Shown: positions 8,472 to 19,220 of the stretch, one piece after another
How positions within the stretch are numbered: the first letter of the stretch is position 1
Layout: the number at the start of each line of letters is the position of its first letter
Origin: Candidatus Planktophila limnetica
GTDB taxonomy: Bacteria > Actinomycetota > Actinomycetes > Nanopelagicales > Nanopelagicaceae
Length of the DNA: 64,000 nucleotides
Reading direction: 5' to 3'
Assembly (NCBI RefSeq): GCF_002288365.1
Contig: NZ_CP016782.1
Coordinates: 248,001-312,000 of the forward strand
Position numbers and translations under genes: made by a program
The notes under the pieces: model-generated
Seen by the model: the letters and a program-made list of their open reading frames with translations, nothing else
Told to the model about the DNA's origin: nothing
Database searches by the model: none

Positions 8472-9028
8472 GTGCGGTATTGGCAATAGATACATCTACA
8501 TCTCGCACCTCAGTCGGACTACTAACCAATAACAAATTAATTTGGTCAGCCCATGAAGATGGCGCAACCGCTCATGGCGAAGCACTTCCGCGATTAGTAC
8601 ACAAAGCGCTGGAAATTAATAATGAAATATCTCAGGTAATTGTTGGAATGGGACCTGGACCATACACAGGTTTGCGTGCAGGAATTTCATTTGCACAAGC
8701 ATTTGCATGGGCTAGAAACATAGAAGTTTCAGGTTTTTGTTCACTCGATGCCATCGCCTGCACAGCTCCTGAATACATTGCCGCAACCGATGCGCGTCGT
8801 AAAGAAATTTACTGGGCAAAATACATTGACGGCAAGAGAGTTGATGGACCGCACGTTAATGTGCCAGCAGAAGTAAGCGGCGCCGTATTTGTTGGCGAAG
8901 GAGCACACAAGTACGGATTATGCGCAGAAGCAACGTATCCAGATGTGTCTGTATTTCATTTACTCGCACGCGTGGAACTTCCAATGTATTTACGTCGTCC
9001 CGACGCCGTGCCGACGTTGGAGCGATAA
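8468..9028 (+). CDS. tsaB: tRNA threonylcarbamoyladenosine biosynthesis protein TsaB
   Basis: TsaB is the catalytically inactive ASKHA-fold partner that dimerises with TsaD in t6A synthesis. From ATG 8468 it has 186 residues. It begins VLAIDTSTSRTSVGL and carries GMGPGPYTGLRAGISFAQAFA, the TsaB hallmark, then a shortened C-terminal half. In-frame upstream starts (8435) are rejected because the coupled ATGA with tsaE gives the conserved N-terminus directly. The rimI ATG overlaps its stop (TAATG). Confidence 0.93.
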   Translation: MSAVLAIDTSTSRTSVGLLTNNKLIWSAHEDGATAHGEALPRLVHKALEINNEISQVIVGMGPGPYTGLRAGISFAQAFAWARNIEVSGFCSLDAIACTAPEYIAATDARRKEIYWAKYIDGKRVDGPHVNVPAEVSGAVFVGEGAHKYGLCAEATYPDVSVFHLLARVELPMYLRRPDAVPTLER

Positions 9029-9486
9029 TGGATATTTCATATCGCGAAGTGATGCCATTAGATCTTCCAGTATTGGTTTCAATGGAGCGCACTTTATTTT
9101 CTGATGCCCCTTGGTCAATGGGTCAGTTCAAAGAAGAGTTTTCTGGAATTCCAAAGACTCGTTATTTCGTAGTAGCCCTAGATTCAGATAAACAGATTGT
9201 TGGTTATGCAGGTGTCATGGTTGTTGCATCCGGTGTGGATGCTGATGTTCTAACAGTTGCCGTTCTTCCCGAAGCACGCAGACGTGGCATTGCTCGTCAC
9301 TTCATGGATTCGCTGGAAAAGTGGTCATCAATGCGCGTTGCCCCATCGATGATGCTTGAAGTAGGTGTGAATAACTCATCTGCAATAGCACTCTATGAAT
9401 CAATAGGTTATTTAATTATCAATACCCGCAAAAACTATTACGGTCCGGGCCTTGATGCTCATGTCATGAAAAAGGTGTTGTCATGA
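9028..9486 (+). CDS. rimI: Ribosomal-protein-alanine N-acetyltransferase-like GNAT protein
   Basis: This GNAT acetyltransferase has 152 residues from ATG 9028. The acetyl-CoA-binding loop is [18 protein letters not shown], and the C-terminal [24 protein letters not shown] is the RimI pattern. RimI acetylates the N-terminal alanine of ribosomal protein S18 in E. coli; in actinobacteria it is encoded between tsaB and tsaD, exactly as here, and may have wider targets. An upstream in-frame start at 8920 falls inside tsaB and is not used. Confidence 0.92.
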   Translation: MDISYREVMPLDLPVLVSMERTLFSDAPWSMGQFKEEFSGIPKTRYFVVALDSDKQIVGYAGVMVVASGVDADVLTVAVLPEARRRGIARHFMDSLEKWSSMRVAPSMMLEVGVNNSSAIALYESIGYLIINTRKNYYGPGLDAHVMKKVLS

Positions 9487-10514
9487 GTGCACCCCTTGTA
9501 CTTGGAATCGAAACATCGTGTGATGAAACTGCGATTGGAATCGTTAAAGGTCGCACATTATTAGCAAATGAAATTGCATCTAGCGTGCAAGAACATGCAC
9601 GCTTTGGTGGCGTTGTTCCAGAAATCGCCAGCCGCGCGCATTTAGAAGCAATGATTCCGGCGCTAGATCGCGCCCTAAAAACTGCCAAAGTTTCGCTTAA
9701 AGATATTGACGCTGTTGCAGTGACAGCTGGTCCTGGGCTAGTCGGTGCGCTATTGGTTGGAACATCAACGGCTGCGGCAATTGCGCTAGCCCTTGATAAA
9801 CCACTCTTTGGCGTTAATCATTTAGCTGCCCATATCAGTGTTGATTACTTAACTCACGATAATCCACTTGATCCAACGATTGCGCTACTTGTTAGCGGTG
9901 GGCACTCATCTATTTTGCAAATCAATGACATCACATCTTCTGTCACATCTTTAGGTTCGACAATGGATGACGCCGCCGGTGAAGCATTCGATAAAATTGC
10001 ACGTGTCATGGGATTAGGTTTTCCTGGGGGACCAGCAGTAGATCTTGAAGCAAAAAGTGGAGATGCCAATGCAATTAATTTTCCACGCGGATTAACGCAA
10101 GCCGAAGATTGGCGCACACGTCCCTATGATTTTTCATTCTCAGGACTTAAGACAGCAGTTGCCCGCTATTTAGAATCAACACCTCAATACAAACGTGCAG
10201 ATGTTGCCGCTTCTTTTCAAGAAGCAATTGTCGATGTGCTTGTGCAAAAATCACTTGCTGCTTGTGCGGCTACTGGTATCGAATCTTTAGTGATCGCTGG
10301 TGGAGTCGCTGCTAATTCACGGCTTCGAGAATTAGCCGAAGAGCGATGCGAAAAAGCTGGAGTGAAATTGCGGATTCCTTCACCATTGCTCTGCACCGAT
10401 AACGGAGCGATGGTTGCAGCCCTTGGTTCACTTATGAGCAGTGCGGGACGCGCAGCCTCAGCCATTGATTTGGCAGCCTCATCCAGCCTTTCGGTCACGA
10501 CTGTAAGGGTTTAG
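9483..10514 (+). CDS. tsaD: tRNA N6-adenosine threonylcarbamoyltransferase TsaD
   Basis: TsaD transfers the threonylcarbamoyl group to A37 of tRNA. The 343-residue protein starts [16 protein letters not shown], with the metal-binding motif NHLAAHI near residue 105 and LLVSGGHSS in the ATPase core. [26 protein letters not shown] near 160-185 and [10 protein letters not shown] in the C-terminal lobe complete the ASKHA fold. Its ATG overlaps rimI's stop (ATGA). It closes the t6A cluster; groES follows after a 116-bp regulatory gap. Confidence 0.96.
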   Translation: MSAPLVLGIETSCDETAIGIVKGRTLLANEIASSVQEHARFGGVVPEIASRAHLEAMIPALDRALKTAKVSLKDIDAVAVTAGPGLVGALLVGTSTAAAIALALDKPLFGVNHLAAHISVDYLTHDNPLDPTIALLVSGGHSSILQINDITSSVTSLGSTMDDAAGEAFDKIARVMGLGFPGGPAVDLEAKSGDANAINFPRGLTQAEDWRTRPYDFSFSGLKTAVARYLESTPQYKRADVAASFQEAIVDVLVQKSLAACAATGIESLVIAGGVAANSRLRELAEERCEKAGVKLRIPSPLLCTDNGAMVAALGSLMSSAGRAASAIDLAASSSLSVTTVRV

Positions 10515-10523
10515 CCTCCTAAT

Positions 10524-10553
10524 TTGCGCACGGTCAATAGCCACCCGTATTCT
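10524..10553 (+). promoter_or_regulatory. Putative housekeeping promoter of groESL
   Basis: TTGCGC at 10524-10529 and TATTCT at 10548-10553 are separated by 18 bp. The pair lies just upstream of a CIRCE-like repeat, the usual geometry for an HrcA-repressed groESL promoter. Confidence 0.5.
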
Positions 10554-10558
10554 TGGCG

Positions 10559-10585
10559 TTAGCACTCAAGGGTCGAGTCTGCTAA
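10559..10585 (+). promoter_or_regulatory. CIRCE-like operator (HrcA site) upstream of groES
   Basis: The left half TTAGCACTC (10559-10567) is a perfect CIRCE half-site. After the standard 9-base spacer comes GTCTGCTAA (10577-10585), which matches GAGTGCTAA at 7 of 9 bases. Established knowledge: HrcA binds TTAGCACTC-N9-GAGTGCTAA and represses groESL until heat shock. No hrcA gene is in the window. Confidence 0.8.
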
Positions 10586-10630
10586 TTGCGGCTCTAGACC
10601 CATCCGTCGGAAAATAAAGGAGTAATACCC

Positions 10631-10924
10631 ATGGCTGTTGCCATTAAGCCGCTTGAGGATCGAATTGTCGTAAAGGCCAATGAGGCTGAAACAACTACTG
10701 CATCAGGTCTTGTTATCCCAGATACAGCAAAAGAGAAGCCACAAGAAGGCACTGTTATAGCTGTTGGGCCAGGTCGCTTTGATGATGGCGTTCGCGTTCC
10801 TATGGATGTCAAAGTTGGCGATGTAGTTCTTTATAGCAAGTACGGCGGAACAGAAGTTAAGTACAACAACGAAGAGTACTTAGTTCTATCTGCTCGTGAC
10901 ATTCTCGCTGTTATCGAGAAGTAA
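10631..10924 (+). CDS. groES: Co-chaperonin GroES (Cpn10)
   Basis: This is the heptameric lid of the GroEL chaperonin, 97 residues. It begins [12 protein letters not shown] and has the mobile-loop region [19 protein letters not shown] near 20-38, VGPGRFDDG, and [35 protein letters not shown] Shine-Dalgarno site AAAGGAG lies about 7-13 nt before the ATG. The 116-bp upstream gap carries a promoter and CIRCE-like operator. groEL begins on the base after its stop. Confidence 0.97.
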   Translation: MAVAIKPLEDRIVVKANEAETTTASGLVIPDTAKEKPQEGTVIAVGPGRFDDGVRVPMDVKVGDVVLYSKYGGTEVKYNNEEYLVLSARDILAVIEK

Positions 10925-12559
<1,635 letters not shown>

Positions 12560-12580
12560 GTAAATAGATTAGGTTGAAAT

Positions 12581-12615
12581 AAAAAACCCCTTCGCATTAC
12601 GCGAAGGGGTTTTTT
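12581..12615. terminator. Bidirectional terminator between groEL and whiB
   Basis: Perfect 15-bp inverted repeats at 12581-12595 and 12601-12615 enclose a 5-nt loop. The stem is GC-rich at the loop and A6/T6 at the base, so it reads as a Rho-independent terminator on both strands. It serves groEL (+) and whiB (-). Confidence 0.93.
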
Positions 12616-12627
12616 ATTTCTAATTAT

Positions 12628-12930
12628 TTAAGAAGCGTGAGAAACCTCTTTTGTAATTTCTTTTCCGATAATCGCTAAGCGATCATCTTCAGAAAGACCG
12701 CCCCAAATTCCGTACGGCTCTTGCACTGCCAGTGCATGTGCGCGGCAAGCAGCAAGAACTGGGCAGCTTGCACAGACAGCTTTGGCCGCATTTTCACGGT
12801 TGCGACGGCGGGGGCCACGTTCTCCATCAGGGTGGAAAAACATTTCTGATGGCATGGTGCGGCATGAACCCTCGTATTGCCACTCCCAATGATCTGCGAT
12901 CGGTTGGGGTAAACGTGAAATTTCAGCCAC
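12628..12930 (-). CDS. whiB3: WhiB-family [4Fe-4S] transcriptional regulator, WhiB3/WhiD type
   Basis: This iron-sulfur sigma-factor-associated regulator has about 100 residues. I chose the GTG at 12930 because it gives the family start VAEISRLPQPIADHWEW and puts the cluster cysteines at 23, 53, 56 and 62, the exact numbering in WhiB3 and WhiD (C-x29-C-x2-C-x5-C). FFHPDGERGP and the turn GIWGG are intact. A TACGGT hexamer lies 6 nt before this GTG, implying a leaderless transcript. The longer frame to 13026 would overlap the divergent regulator. Known roles of the family are redox/NO sensing and developmental or metabolic control. It converges on groEL. Confidence 0.93.
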   Translation of the reverse strand: MAEISRLPQPIADHWEWQYEGSCRTMPSEMFFHPDGERGPRRRNRENAAKAVCASCPVLAACRAHALAVQEPYGIWGGLSEDDRLAIIGKEITKEVSHAS

Positions 12931-12942
12931 ACAGGTACCGTA
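12931..12942 (-). promoter_or_regulatory. Putative leaderless promoter -10 of whiB
   Basis: On the minus strand TACGGT (12942-12937) is followed by six bases and the GTG at 12930. The same spacing is seen at pccB, the LCP gene and the PIG-L gene. Confidence 0.5.
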
Positions 12943-13004
12943 CAACCGTTGCATAGGTTGTTCAAGTATCGGCTCGTAATAATCGCCCAAAAGGGGCGTT
13001 CCAA

Positions 13005-13916
13005 GTGGTGAGTTGGCTCTCATCACGCCACGATAAGCCTGTGGAAGAGCTTCTAACCGTTGCAGCCGTGGCTAGACGCCTTGGCGTTGCCCCAGCGACT
13101 CTTCGAACGTGGGCCAGACGTTATGGCCTGGGCCCAACAGATCACGAGAGTGGTTGCCACCGTCGATACAGCGCACAAGATTTAGCAAAGTTAACAACGA
13201 TGCGTCGTTTGATCATTGCAGGCATGCCTCCGGCAGAAGCGGCAGCAAAAGCATTAACAGATCGAAGTCATGTCACATTACAAAAAATGGTTGATGGTTT
13301 TTCTGATCGACCTGATTCAGTCGAGATTTTACTAAGTGCTGCATTAGCACTTGATAAGAACTTTATTGAACGAGCGCTGCGCAATGACATTGATAAAAAT
13401 GGCGTTATTCACTCATGGCAGGAAGTTATCGTGCCTGTCCTTGTTTCACTCGGCAAAATGTGGAAAGAAACAGGAGAAGGAATTGAAATCGAACACTTCT
13501 TCTCAGAAATCCTAAAAACTGTTTTACGCGAACGTGCATCAAAAATTACAAGCCCAATTAATCCGCGTCCAGTACTGGTTGCATCCGTTGGAGAAGAGAT
13601 GCACTCACTTGCGATTCACGCTTTAGAAGCAGCTCTTGCCGAACGAAATATTGAGTGCCATTTCCTCGGAGCCAGAACACCTTTTGCAGCCCTTGAAGCA
13701 ATGGTCGAAAAATTCGCGCCGCCAGCAATTTTCTTGTGGGCGCAATTAATTGAAAATGCCGACCCAACTTATTTCAGAGATCTACCCACCGTTCGGCCAG
13801 CACCACGAATTCTTTTGGGTGGACCCGGATGGAGCGAAAGTGATTGCGCACATATGACTAAAACCCCTGATTTGAACTTCGCATGCGAGGAAATCACGCG
13901 GGCTGTAGGGGCATAA
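13005..13916 (+). CDS. MerR-family regulator with cobalamin-binding domain (CarH/LitR-like candidate photoreceptor)
   Basis: The 303-residue protein has an N-terminal MerR winged helix (LTVAAVARRLGVAPATLRTWARRYGL, about 17-42), a helical bundle (about 100-180), and a B12-binding Rossmann domain (about 188-275) ending with LGGPGW. Two CarH diagnostic motifs are present: W153-x9-E163-H164, the upper cap over adenosylcobalamin, and E198-M-H200-S-L-A, matching the E/DxHxxG-type loop carrying the lower axial His. In CarH, adenosylcobalamin drives DNA-bound tetramers that light dissolves. The start is GTG 13005 or GTG 13008, preceded by AAGGGG. It is divergent from whiB with about 74 bp between. 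Function as a light sensor is inferred; targets are unknown. Confidence 0.85.
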   Translation: MVSWLSSRHDKPVEELLTVAAVARRLGVAPATLRTWARRYGLGPTDHESGCHRRYSAQDLAKLTTMRRLIIAGMPPAEAAAKALTDRSHVTLQKMVDGFSDRPDSVEILLSAALALDKNFIERALRNDIDKNGVIHSWQEVIVPVLVSLGKMWKETGEGIEIEHFFSEILKTVLRERASKITSPINPRPVLVASVGEEMHSLAIHALEAALAERNIECHFLGARTPFAALEAMVEKFAPPAIFLWAQLIENADPTYFRDLPTVRPAPRILLGGPGWSESDCAHMTKTPDLNFACEEITRAVGA

Positions 13917-13960
13917 AGCACCGATAGACTCTGACCTTCTTACATAGCGTCTAATGGTGA

Positions 13961-15088
<1,128 letters not shown>

Positions 15089-15106
15089 GGCACCGAAAGG
15101 ATCATC

Positions 15107-16219
15107 ATGAGCGATATTGAAATAGCTCCCGGCAAGAGAGCCCGTCTGGCTTATTCTTTTGACGATATTGCCATCGTTCCAAGCCGGCGCACACGCGATC
15201 CATTGGAAGTTTCAACATCATGGCAAATTGATGCGTATAAATTTGATTTGCCAATGATGGCTGCTCCAATGGATTCAGTTGTCTCACCAGATACCGCAAT
15301 CGCAATTGGAAATCTGGGCGGACTCGGAGTTCTTAACCTGGAAGGTTTGTGGACTCGCTATGAAGATCCTCGAATTCCACTGGGTGAAATTGCGTCCATG
15401 CCTGATAAGCATGCAACCAAACGTATGCAAGAAATTTATCTAGAACCAATCAAGCCAGAGTTGATTAAAGAACGAATTAAAACAATTAGAGATGCCGGCG
15501 TGACAGTTGCTGCATCTCTTTCACCAGCGCGCACTGCTGAATTACACAAAGCAGTTATTGATGCCGGTGTAGATATTTTCGTCATTCGTGGAACCACCGT
15601 AAGTGCTGAGCATGTGGCTGATGAAAGTGAAGCACTTAATCTAAAGAAGTTTATTTACGAACTAGATGTTCCAGTAATTGTTGGCGGCGTTGCAACTGCA
15701 ACTGGTGCTTTGCACTTAATGCGCGCAGGAGCTGCGGGTGTCCTAGTTGGATTTGGTGGCGGATCTGCGCACACAACACGAAAAGTATTAGGTATTGAAG
15801 TTCCTATGGCATCTGCAGTTGCAGAAGTTGCATCCGCACGTCGTGAGTATTTAGATGAATCAGGTGGACGCTACGTTCACGTTATTGCAGATGGTTCCGT
15901 TGGACGAAGTGGTGATATTGCTAAAGCAATTGCATGTGGCGCCGATGCGGTAATGATGGGTTCACCTCTTGCAAAAGCCTCAGAGGCACCAGGACTTGGT
16001 TGGCACTGGGGATCAGAGGCACACCACCCAGAACTTCCACGCGGTGAAAGAGTTGCAGTTGGAACTTCTGGAACATTGCAAGAAATTCTGCTTGGACCTT
16101 CACATGCAGCCGATGGGTCAATGAATCTATTTGGCGCGCTACGTCGTGCGATGGCAACTACTGGTTATTCAGATGTTAAATCTTTCCAGCGAGTAGAAGT
16201 ACTTATACATCGTGCCTAA
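15107..16219 (+). CDS. guaB3: GuaB3-family IMP dehydrogenase-related protein
   Basis: This paralogue of IMPDH has 370 residues and is typical of actinobacteria, where guaB-guaB3 are adjacent. It starts [29 protein letters not shown] and keeps the TIM-barrel glycine motifs ([47 protein letters not shown]). It lacks the GPGSICTT catalytic loop; in its place is [11 protein letters not shown]. Whether it makes XMP or serves another purpose is not settled by sequence. A ribosome-binding site GAAAGG precedes the ATG. It overlaps guaA by 8 bp. Confidence 0.9.
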   Translation: MSDIEIAPGKRARLAYSFDDIAIVPSRRTRDPLEVSTSWQIDAYKFDLPMMAAPMDSVVSPDTAIAIGNLGGLGVLNLEGLWTRYEDPRIPLGEIASMPDKHATKRMQEIYLEPIKPELIKERIKTIRDAGVTVAASLSPARTAELHKAVIDAGVDIFVIRGTTVSAEHVADESEALNLKKFIYELDVPVIVGGVATATGALHLMRAGAAGVLVGFGGGSAHTTRKVLGIEVPMASAVAEVASARREYLDESGGRYVHVIADGSVGRSGDIAKAIACGADAVMMGSPLAKASEAPGLGWHWGSEAHHPELPRGERVAVGTSGTLQEILLGPSHAADGSMNLFGALRRAMATTGYSDVKSFQRVEVLIHRA

Positions 16220-17762
16220 TCCTCACGGAGTTTTGGTTGTTGATTTTGGTGCGCAATACGCGCAACTCATCGCACGCCGAGTCCGTGAAGCAGATATTTA
16301 TTCAGAGATAGTTCCATCATCGATTACTGCTGCCCAAGTTAGTGCTAAAAATCCTGAAGCAATCATTCTCTCTGGTGGGCCATCGAGTGTGTATGCAGAA
16401 AATGCACCATCTGTAGACTCTGCAATCTTTGCTTTAAACATTCCGATTTTCGGTATTTGTTACGGTTTCCAAGCAATGGCAGCTGCCCTTGGTGGCGTTG
16501 TTAGCCAGACAGGTAAATCTGAGTTTGGACGTACGCAATTAAAAGTTAGTGCTGGATCAAAAGTATTTGCATCATTGCCAACAGAGCAACGAGTATGGAT
16601 GTCACACGGGGATGCTGTAACTGAAGCACCATGTGGATTTAGCGTGACGGCGAGTACGAGTGATACATCAATTGCAGCATTTGAAAGTGCGAATGCACAG
16701 CTATCGGGCGTTCAATTTCATCCGGAAGTATTGCATTCAGAGCACGGACAAGAGATTCTAAAGAACTGGCTTGTAAACATTGCTAAGTGTTCTCCAACAT
16801 GGACAACAGCAAATATTGCACAGACAGAAATTGAAAAAGCTAAAAAACAGATTGGAAGTAAAAGAGTAATTTGCGGACTTTCAGGTGGCGTCGATTCAGC
16901 TGTTGCTGCTGCAATCATTCAAAAAGCGGTTGGCAATCAACTTACATGCGTCTTTGTAGACCATGGATTGCTTCGAAGCGGTGAATCAGAACAAGTTCAA
17001 AGAGATTTTGTTGCATCTACTGGTGTAAATCTTGTTGTTGTGGACGCCGTAGATCAATTCTTAGATGCTCTCAAAGGCGTTAGCGATCCTGAAACGAAAC
17101 GAAAGATTATAGGACGCGAATTTATAAGATCTTTTGAAAAAGCTGCCCGCGATATTGCAAGTGGTGGGGAAGTCGAATTCTTGGTTCAAGGAACTCTTTA
17201 TCCCGATGTTGTTGAATCAGGTGGCGGCACAGGGACAGCAAATATCAAATCGCATCACAACGTTGGTGGATTACCTGATGATCTTAAATTTAGTTTGGTT
17301 GAACCACTGCGCGCACTCTTTAAAGATGAGGTTCGAAACGTTGGTATTGAATTAGGGTTGCCCGAAGAAATTGTGTGGCGCCAACCATTTCCAGGTCCTG
17401 GTCTAGGCATTCGAATTATCGGAGAAGTAAACAGGGATCGTTTGGAAATTTTGCGGGCTGCAGATCTCATCGCTCGTGAAGAATTAAAAGCAGCAGGGTT
17501 AGATAGAGATATTTGGCAGTGCCCAGTTATTTTGTTAGCAGAAGTGAGAAGCGTGGGCGTGCAAGGAGATGGACGCACCTATGGTCACCCAATCGTTTTG
17601 CGTCCAGTCTCTAGTGAAGATGCCATGACTGCGGATTGGTCACGAGTTCCCTATGAAGTTCTTGAGAAGATTTCGACACGAATTACTAATGAGGTGCGCG
17701 AAGTAAATCGAGTCGTGTTAGATGTAACCAGTAAACCGCCAGCAACGATCGAGTGGGAGTAA
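16212..17762 (+). CDS. guaA: GMP synthase (glutamine-hydrolysing)
   Basis: GuaA converts XMP to GMP with ATP and glutamine. The 516-residue protein has an N-terminal class I glutamine amidotransferase with Cys83 in GICYGFQAM and FHPEV near 175. The ATP pyrophosphatase has its PP-loop SGGVDS near 225, and the dimerisation domain ends [13 protein letters not shown], the invariant GuaA C-terminus. It starts with GTG at 16212 inside the end of guaB3, so the three GMP genes are coupled. The lipoprotein gene follows after 2 bp. Confidence 0.97.
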   Translation: MPNPHGVLVVDFGAQYAQLIARRVREADIYSEIVPSSITAAQVSAKNPEAIILSGGPSSVYAENAPSVDSAIFALNIPIFGICYGFQAMAAALGGVVSQTGKSEFGRTQLKVSAGSKVFASLPTEQRVWMSHGDAVTEAPCGFSVTASTSDTSIAAFESANAQLSGVQFHPEVLHSEHGQEILKNWLVNIAKCSPTWTTANIAQTEIEKAKKQIGSKRVICGLSGGVDSAVAAAIIQKAVGNQLTCVFVDHGLLRSGESEQVQRDFVASTGVNLVVVDAVDQFLDALKGVSDPETKRKIIGREFIRSFEKAARDIASGGEVEFLVQGTLYPDVVESGGGTGTANIKSHHNVGGLPDDLKFSLVEPLRALFKDEVRNVGIELGLPEEIVWRQPFPGPGLGIRIIGEVNRDRLEILRAADLIAREELKAAGLDRDIWQCPVILLAEVRSVGVQGDGRTYGHPIVLRPVSSEDAMTADWSRVPYEVLEKISTRITNEVREVNRVVLDVTSKPPATIEWE

Positions 17763-17764
17763 AA

Positions 17765-18472
17765 ATGTCACGCTTTAAAAAGGTTTCGGTAATGCTGCTA
17801 GCGATGGTTGCAATATCTTTAACAGGATGCGGTAGCAACAGCAGTACCGATAGTGCTGATAGTGCTGACCCAATCAAAGAGGAAGCCTCACAATCTGCTC
17901 CATCCTCAGCCGATGGAGTTACCTGCACTGAAACAAAAGCGAGTGGCCATGATCCAAAAGAGATTCCAACTCCATCTGAAGTACTAACTAAATTTCCAAA
18001 AACCTTCACCCTTGTTACCAATTGTGGCAATATTGTGATTAGCACTGTCGGATCAAAGGCACCATTTACGATGACATCAATTGCAGCTCTTGCAAAGGGC
18101 GGTTACTACGATGAGTCACTCTGTCATCGATTAACAACGCAAGGATTATTTGTTTTGCAGTGTGGAGATCCAACAGCAACAGGAAGTGGCGGACCACAAT
18201 TCACATACCCTGATGAAAATTTGCCAGAAAATACTGACAATAATTATCCAGAAGGCAGTGTTGCAATGGCTAACTCAGGTCCTAATACAAATGGAAGTCA
18301 ATTTTTCTTGGTTTATGCCGACACAACGCTTGCACCTAGTTACACAATGTGGGGGACCATCACGTCGGGTCTAGATATTGTAAAAGCGATTGCTAAGGCT
18401 GGTGCAGAAGGTGGCGCAGCCGATGGTAAACCAGCTAGAACTATTGCAATCCAGAAGGTGTTAGTAAATTAA
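17765..18472 (+). CDS. Cyclophilin-type peptidyl-prolyl isomerase lipoprotein
   Basis: From ATG 17765 the 235-residue protein has a type II signal peptide ending in the lipobox LTGC at about residue 22, so it is probably anchored outside the membrane. A Ser/Asp-rich linker follows. The cyclophilin domain starts FTLVTNCGNIVIST and contains GGYYDESLCHRL and GSVAMANSGPNTNGSQFFLV, the proline-isomerase core. The His replaces the usual FHR phenylalanine context (LCHR). It would assist folding of exported proteins. A GTG at 17753 is possible but would overlap guaA. It converges on the PIG-L gene with a 4-bp overlap. Confidence 0.9.
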   Translation: MSRFKKVSVMLLAMVAISLTGCGSNSSTDSADSADPIKEEASQSAPSSADGVTCTETKASGHDPKEIPTPSEVLTKFPKTFTLVTNCGNIVISTVGSKAPFTMTSIAALAKGGYYDESLCHRLTTQGLFVLQCGDPTATGSGGPQFTYPDENLPENTDNNYPEGSVAMANSGPNTNGSQFFLVYADTTLAPSYTMWGTITSGLDIVKAIAKAGAEGGAADGKPARTIAIQKVLVN

Positions 18473-19194
18473 TTTGTATTTACTATTTTAAACGCTTCAG
18501 CAAGTCGTCCTTCAGCAAATCCGGCTGCAGCTGCATTTCGTCCGCCCCATTCGCGAACCATTTTGTCTAAATCTGGATTGTGAGATGTTTGAGACGCATG
18601 AGCATGAAGCGCTTTCATTTTAAGATCAAAAGTTTCAGTAACATCAACAAAGTGATCAGGATGCGCAAACCCCATCACCCATACTTCACGAACTCTCCAC
18701 GGTTTTAGGTTTTCTTTTTCTAATAAATCTGTGAAGGCAAAGGGATTACGCGCATCCGGATAGACAGCTTGAATTGCTGCTTCACCAGCGGCAAGGTGAT
18801 CTGGATGGCTAGCGCCAATTCTTTCCCAATTGCGTTCTGGGCTCTGGCACAGCATTCGGTCTGGTCGCACGCGGCGAATTTGGCGCACGATATCTTTTCG
18901 AAGTGCAATCGTTGATTCAAGGTGACCATCTACATAATTTAAAAACGTAATATCTGTAACGCCAATTACTGCTCCTGCTTCGCGTTGTTCACGCTGGCGA
19001 ACTTCTGGCATATCTTCTTTAGCGATACCGGATTCTTCTCCGCCTTGATCTCCGTTTGTGCAGAACACGTATGAAACTTGTATTCCTTTTTTAACCCACT
19101 GTGCAATGGTTCCTGATGCTCCAAAATCTGAATCATCTGGGTGGGCGTTAATAACAAGTACGCGCTTGATTTCGCTATCGGCGATCGGTTCCAT
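18469..19194 (-). CDS. PIG-L (LmbE)-family zinc deacetylase
   Basis: The 241-residue protein carries the PIG-L zinc motif AHPDDSDFGASGT (His18, Asp20-Asp21) and the second metal motif SHPDH near residue 130. Family members remove acetyl groups from GlcNAc-inositol (MshB), cleave mycothiol conjugates (Mca), or act on bacillithiol and other N-acetyl sugars. The length is nearer the short Mca/LmbE group, but specificity is not decidable here. The ATG at 19194 has a TAGGCT hexamer six bases upstream. Only 26 bp separate it from divergent pcrA. Confidence 0.88.
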   Translation of the reverse strand: MEPIADSEIKRVLVINAHPDDSDFGASGTIAQWVKKGIQVSYVFCTNGDQGGEESGIAKEDMPEVRQREQREAGAVIGVTDITFLNYVDGHLESTIALRKDIVRQIRRVRPDRMLCQSPERNWERIGASHPDHLAAGEAAIQAVYPDARNPFAFTDLLEKENLKPWRVREVWVMGFAHPDHFVDVTETFDLKMKALHAHASQTSHNPDLDKMVREWGGRNAAAAGFAEGRLAEAFKIVNTN

Positions 19195-19220
19195 ATCGCA
19201 AGCCTAATAGACTCACCGCC
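19195..19220. promoter_or_regulatory. Abutting divergent leaderless promoters (PIG-L gene and pcrA)
   Basis: The 26-bp gap holds TAGGCT on the minus strand (19206-19201), six bases before the PIG-L ATG. One base away it holds TAGACT on the plus strand (19208-19213), seven bases before the pcrA ATG. The -35 region of each would lie in the other gene, so polymerase binding should be mutually exclusive. Confidence 0.5.

Noticed and set aside
12931-13026. Extension of whiB to the ATG at 13026
   Set aside because: It gives a non-conserved 32-residue tail, overlaps the divergent regulator start, and shifts the cluster cysteines off the WhiB3/WhiD numbering.
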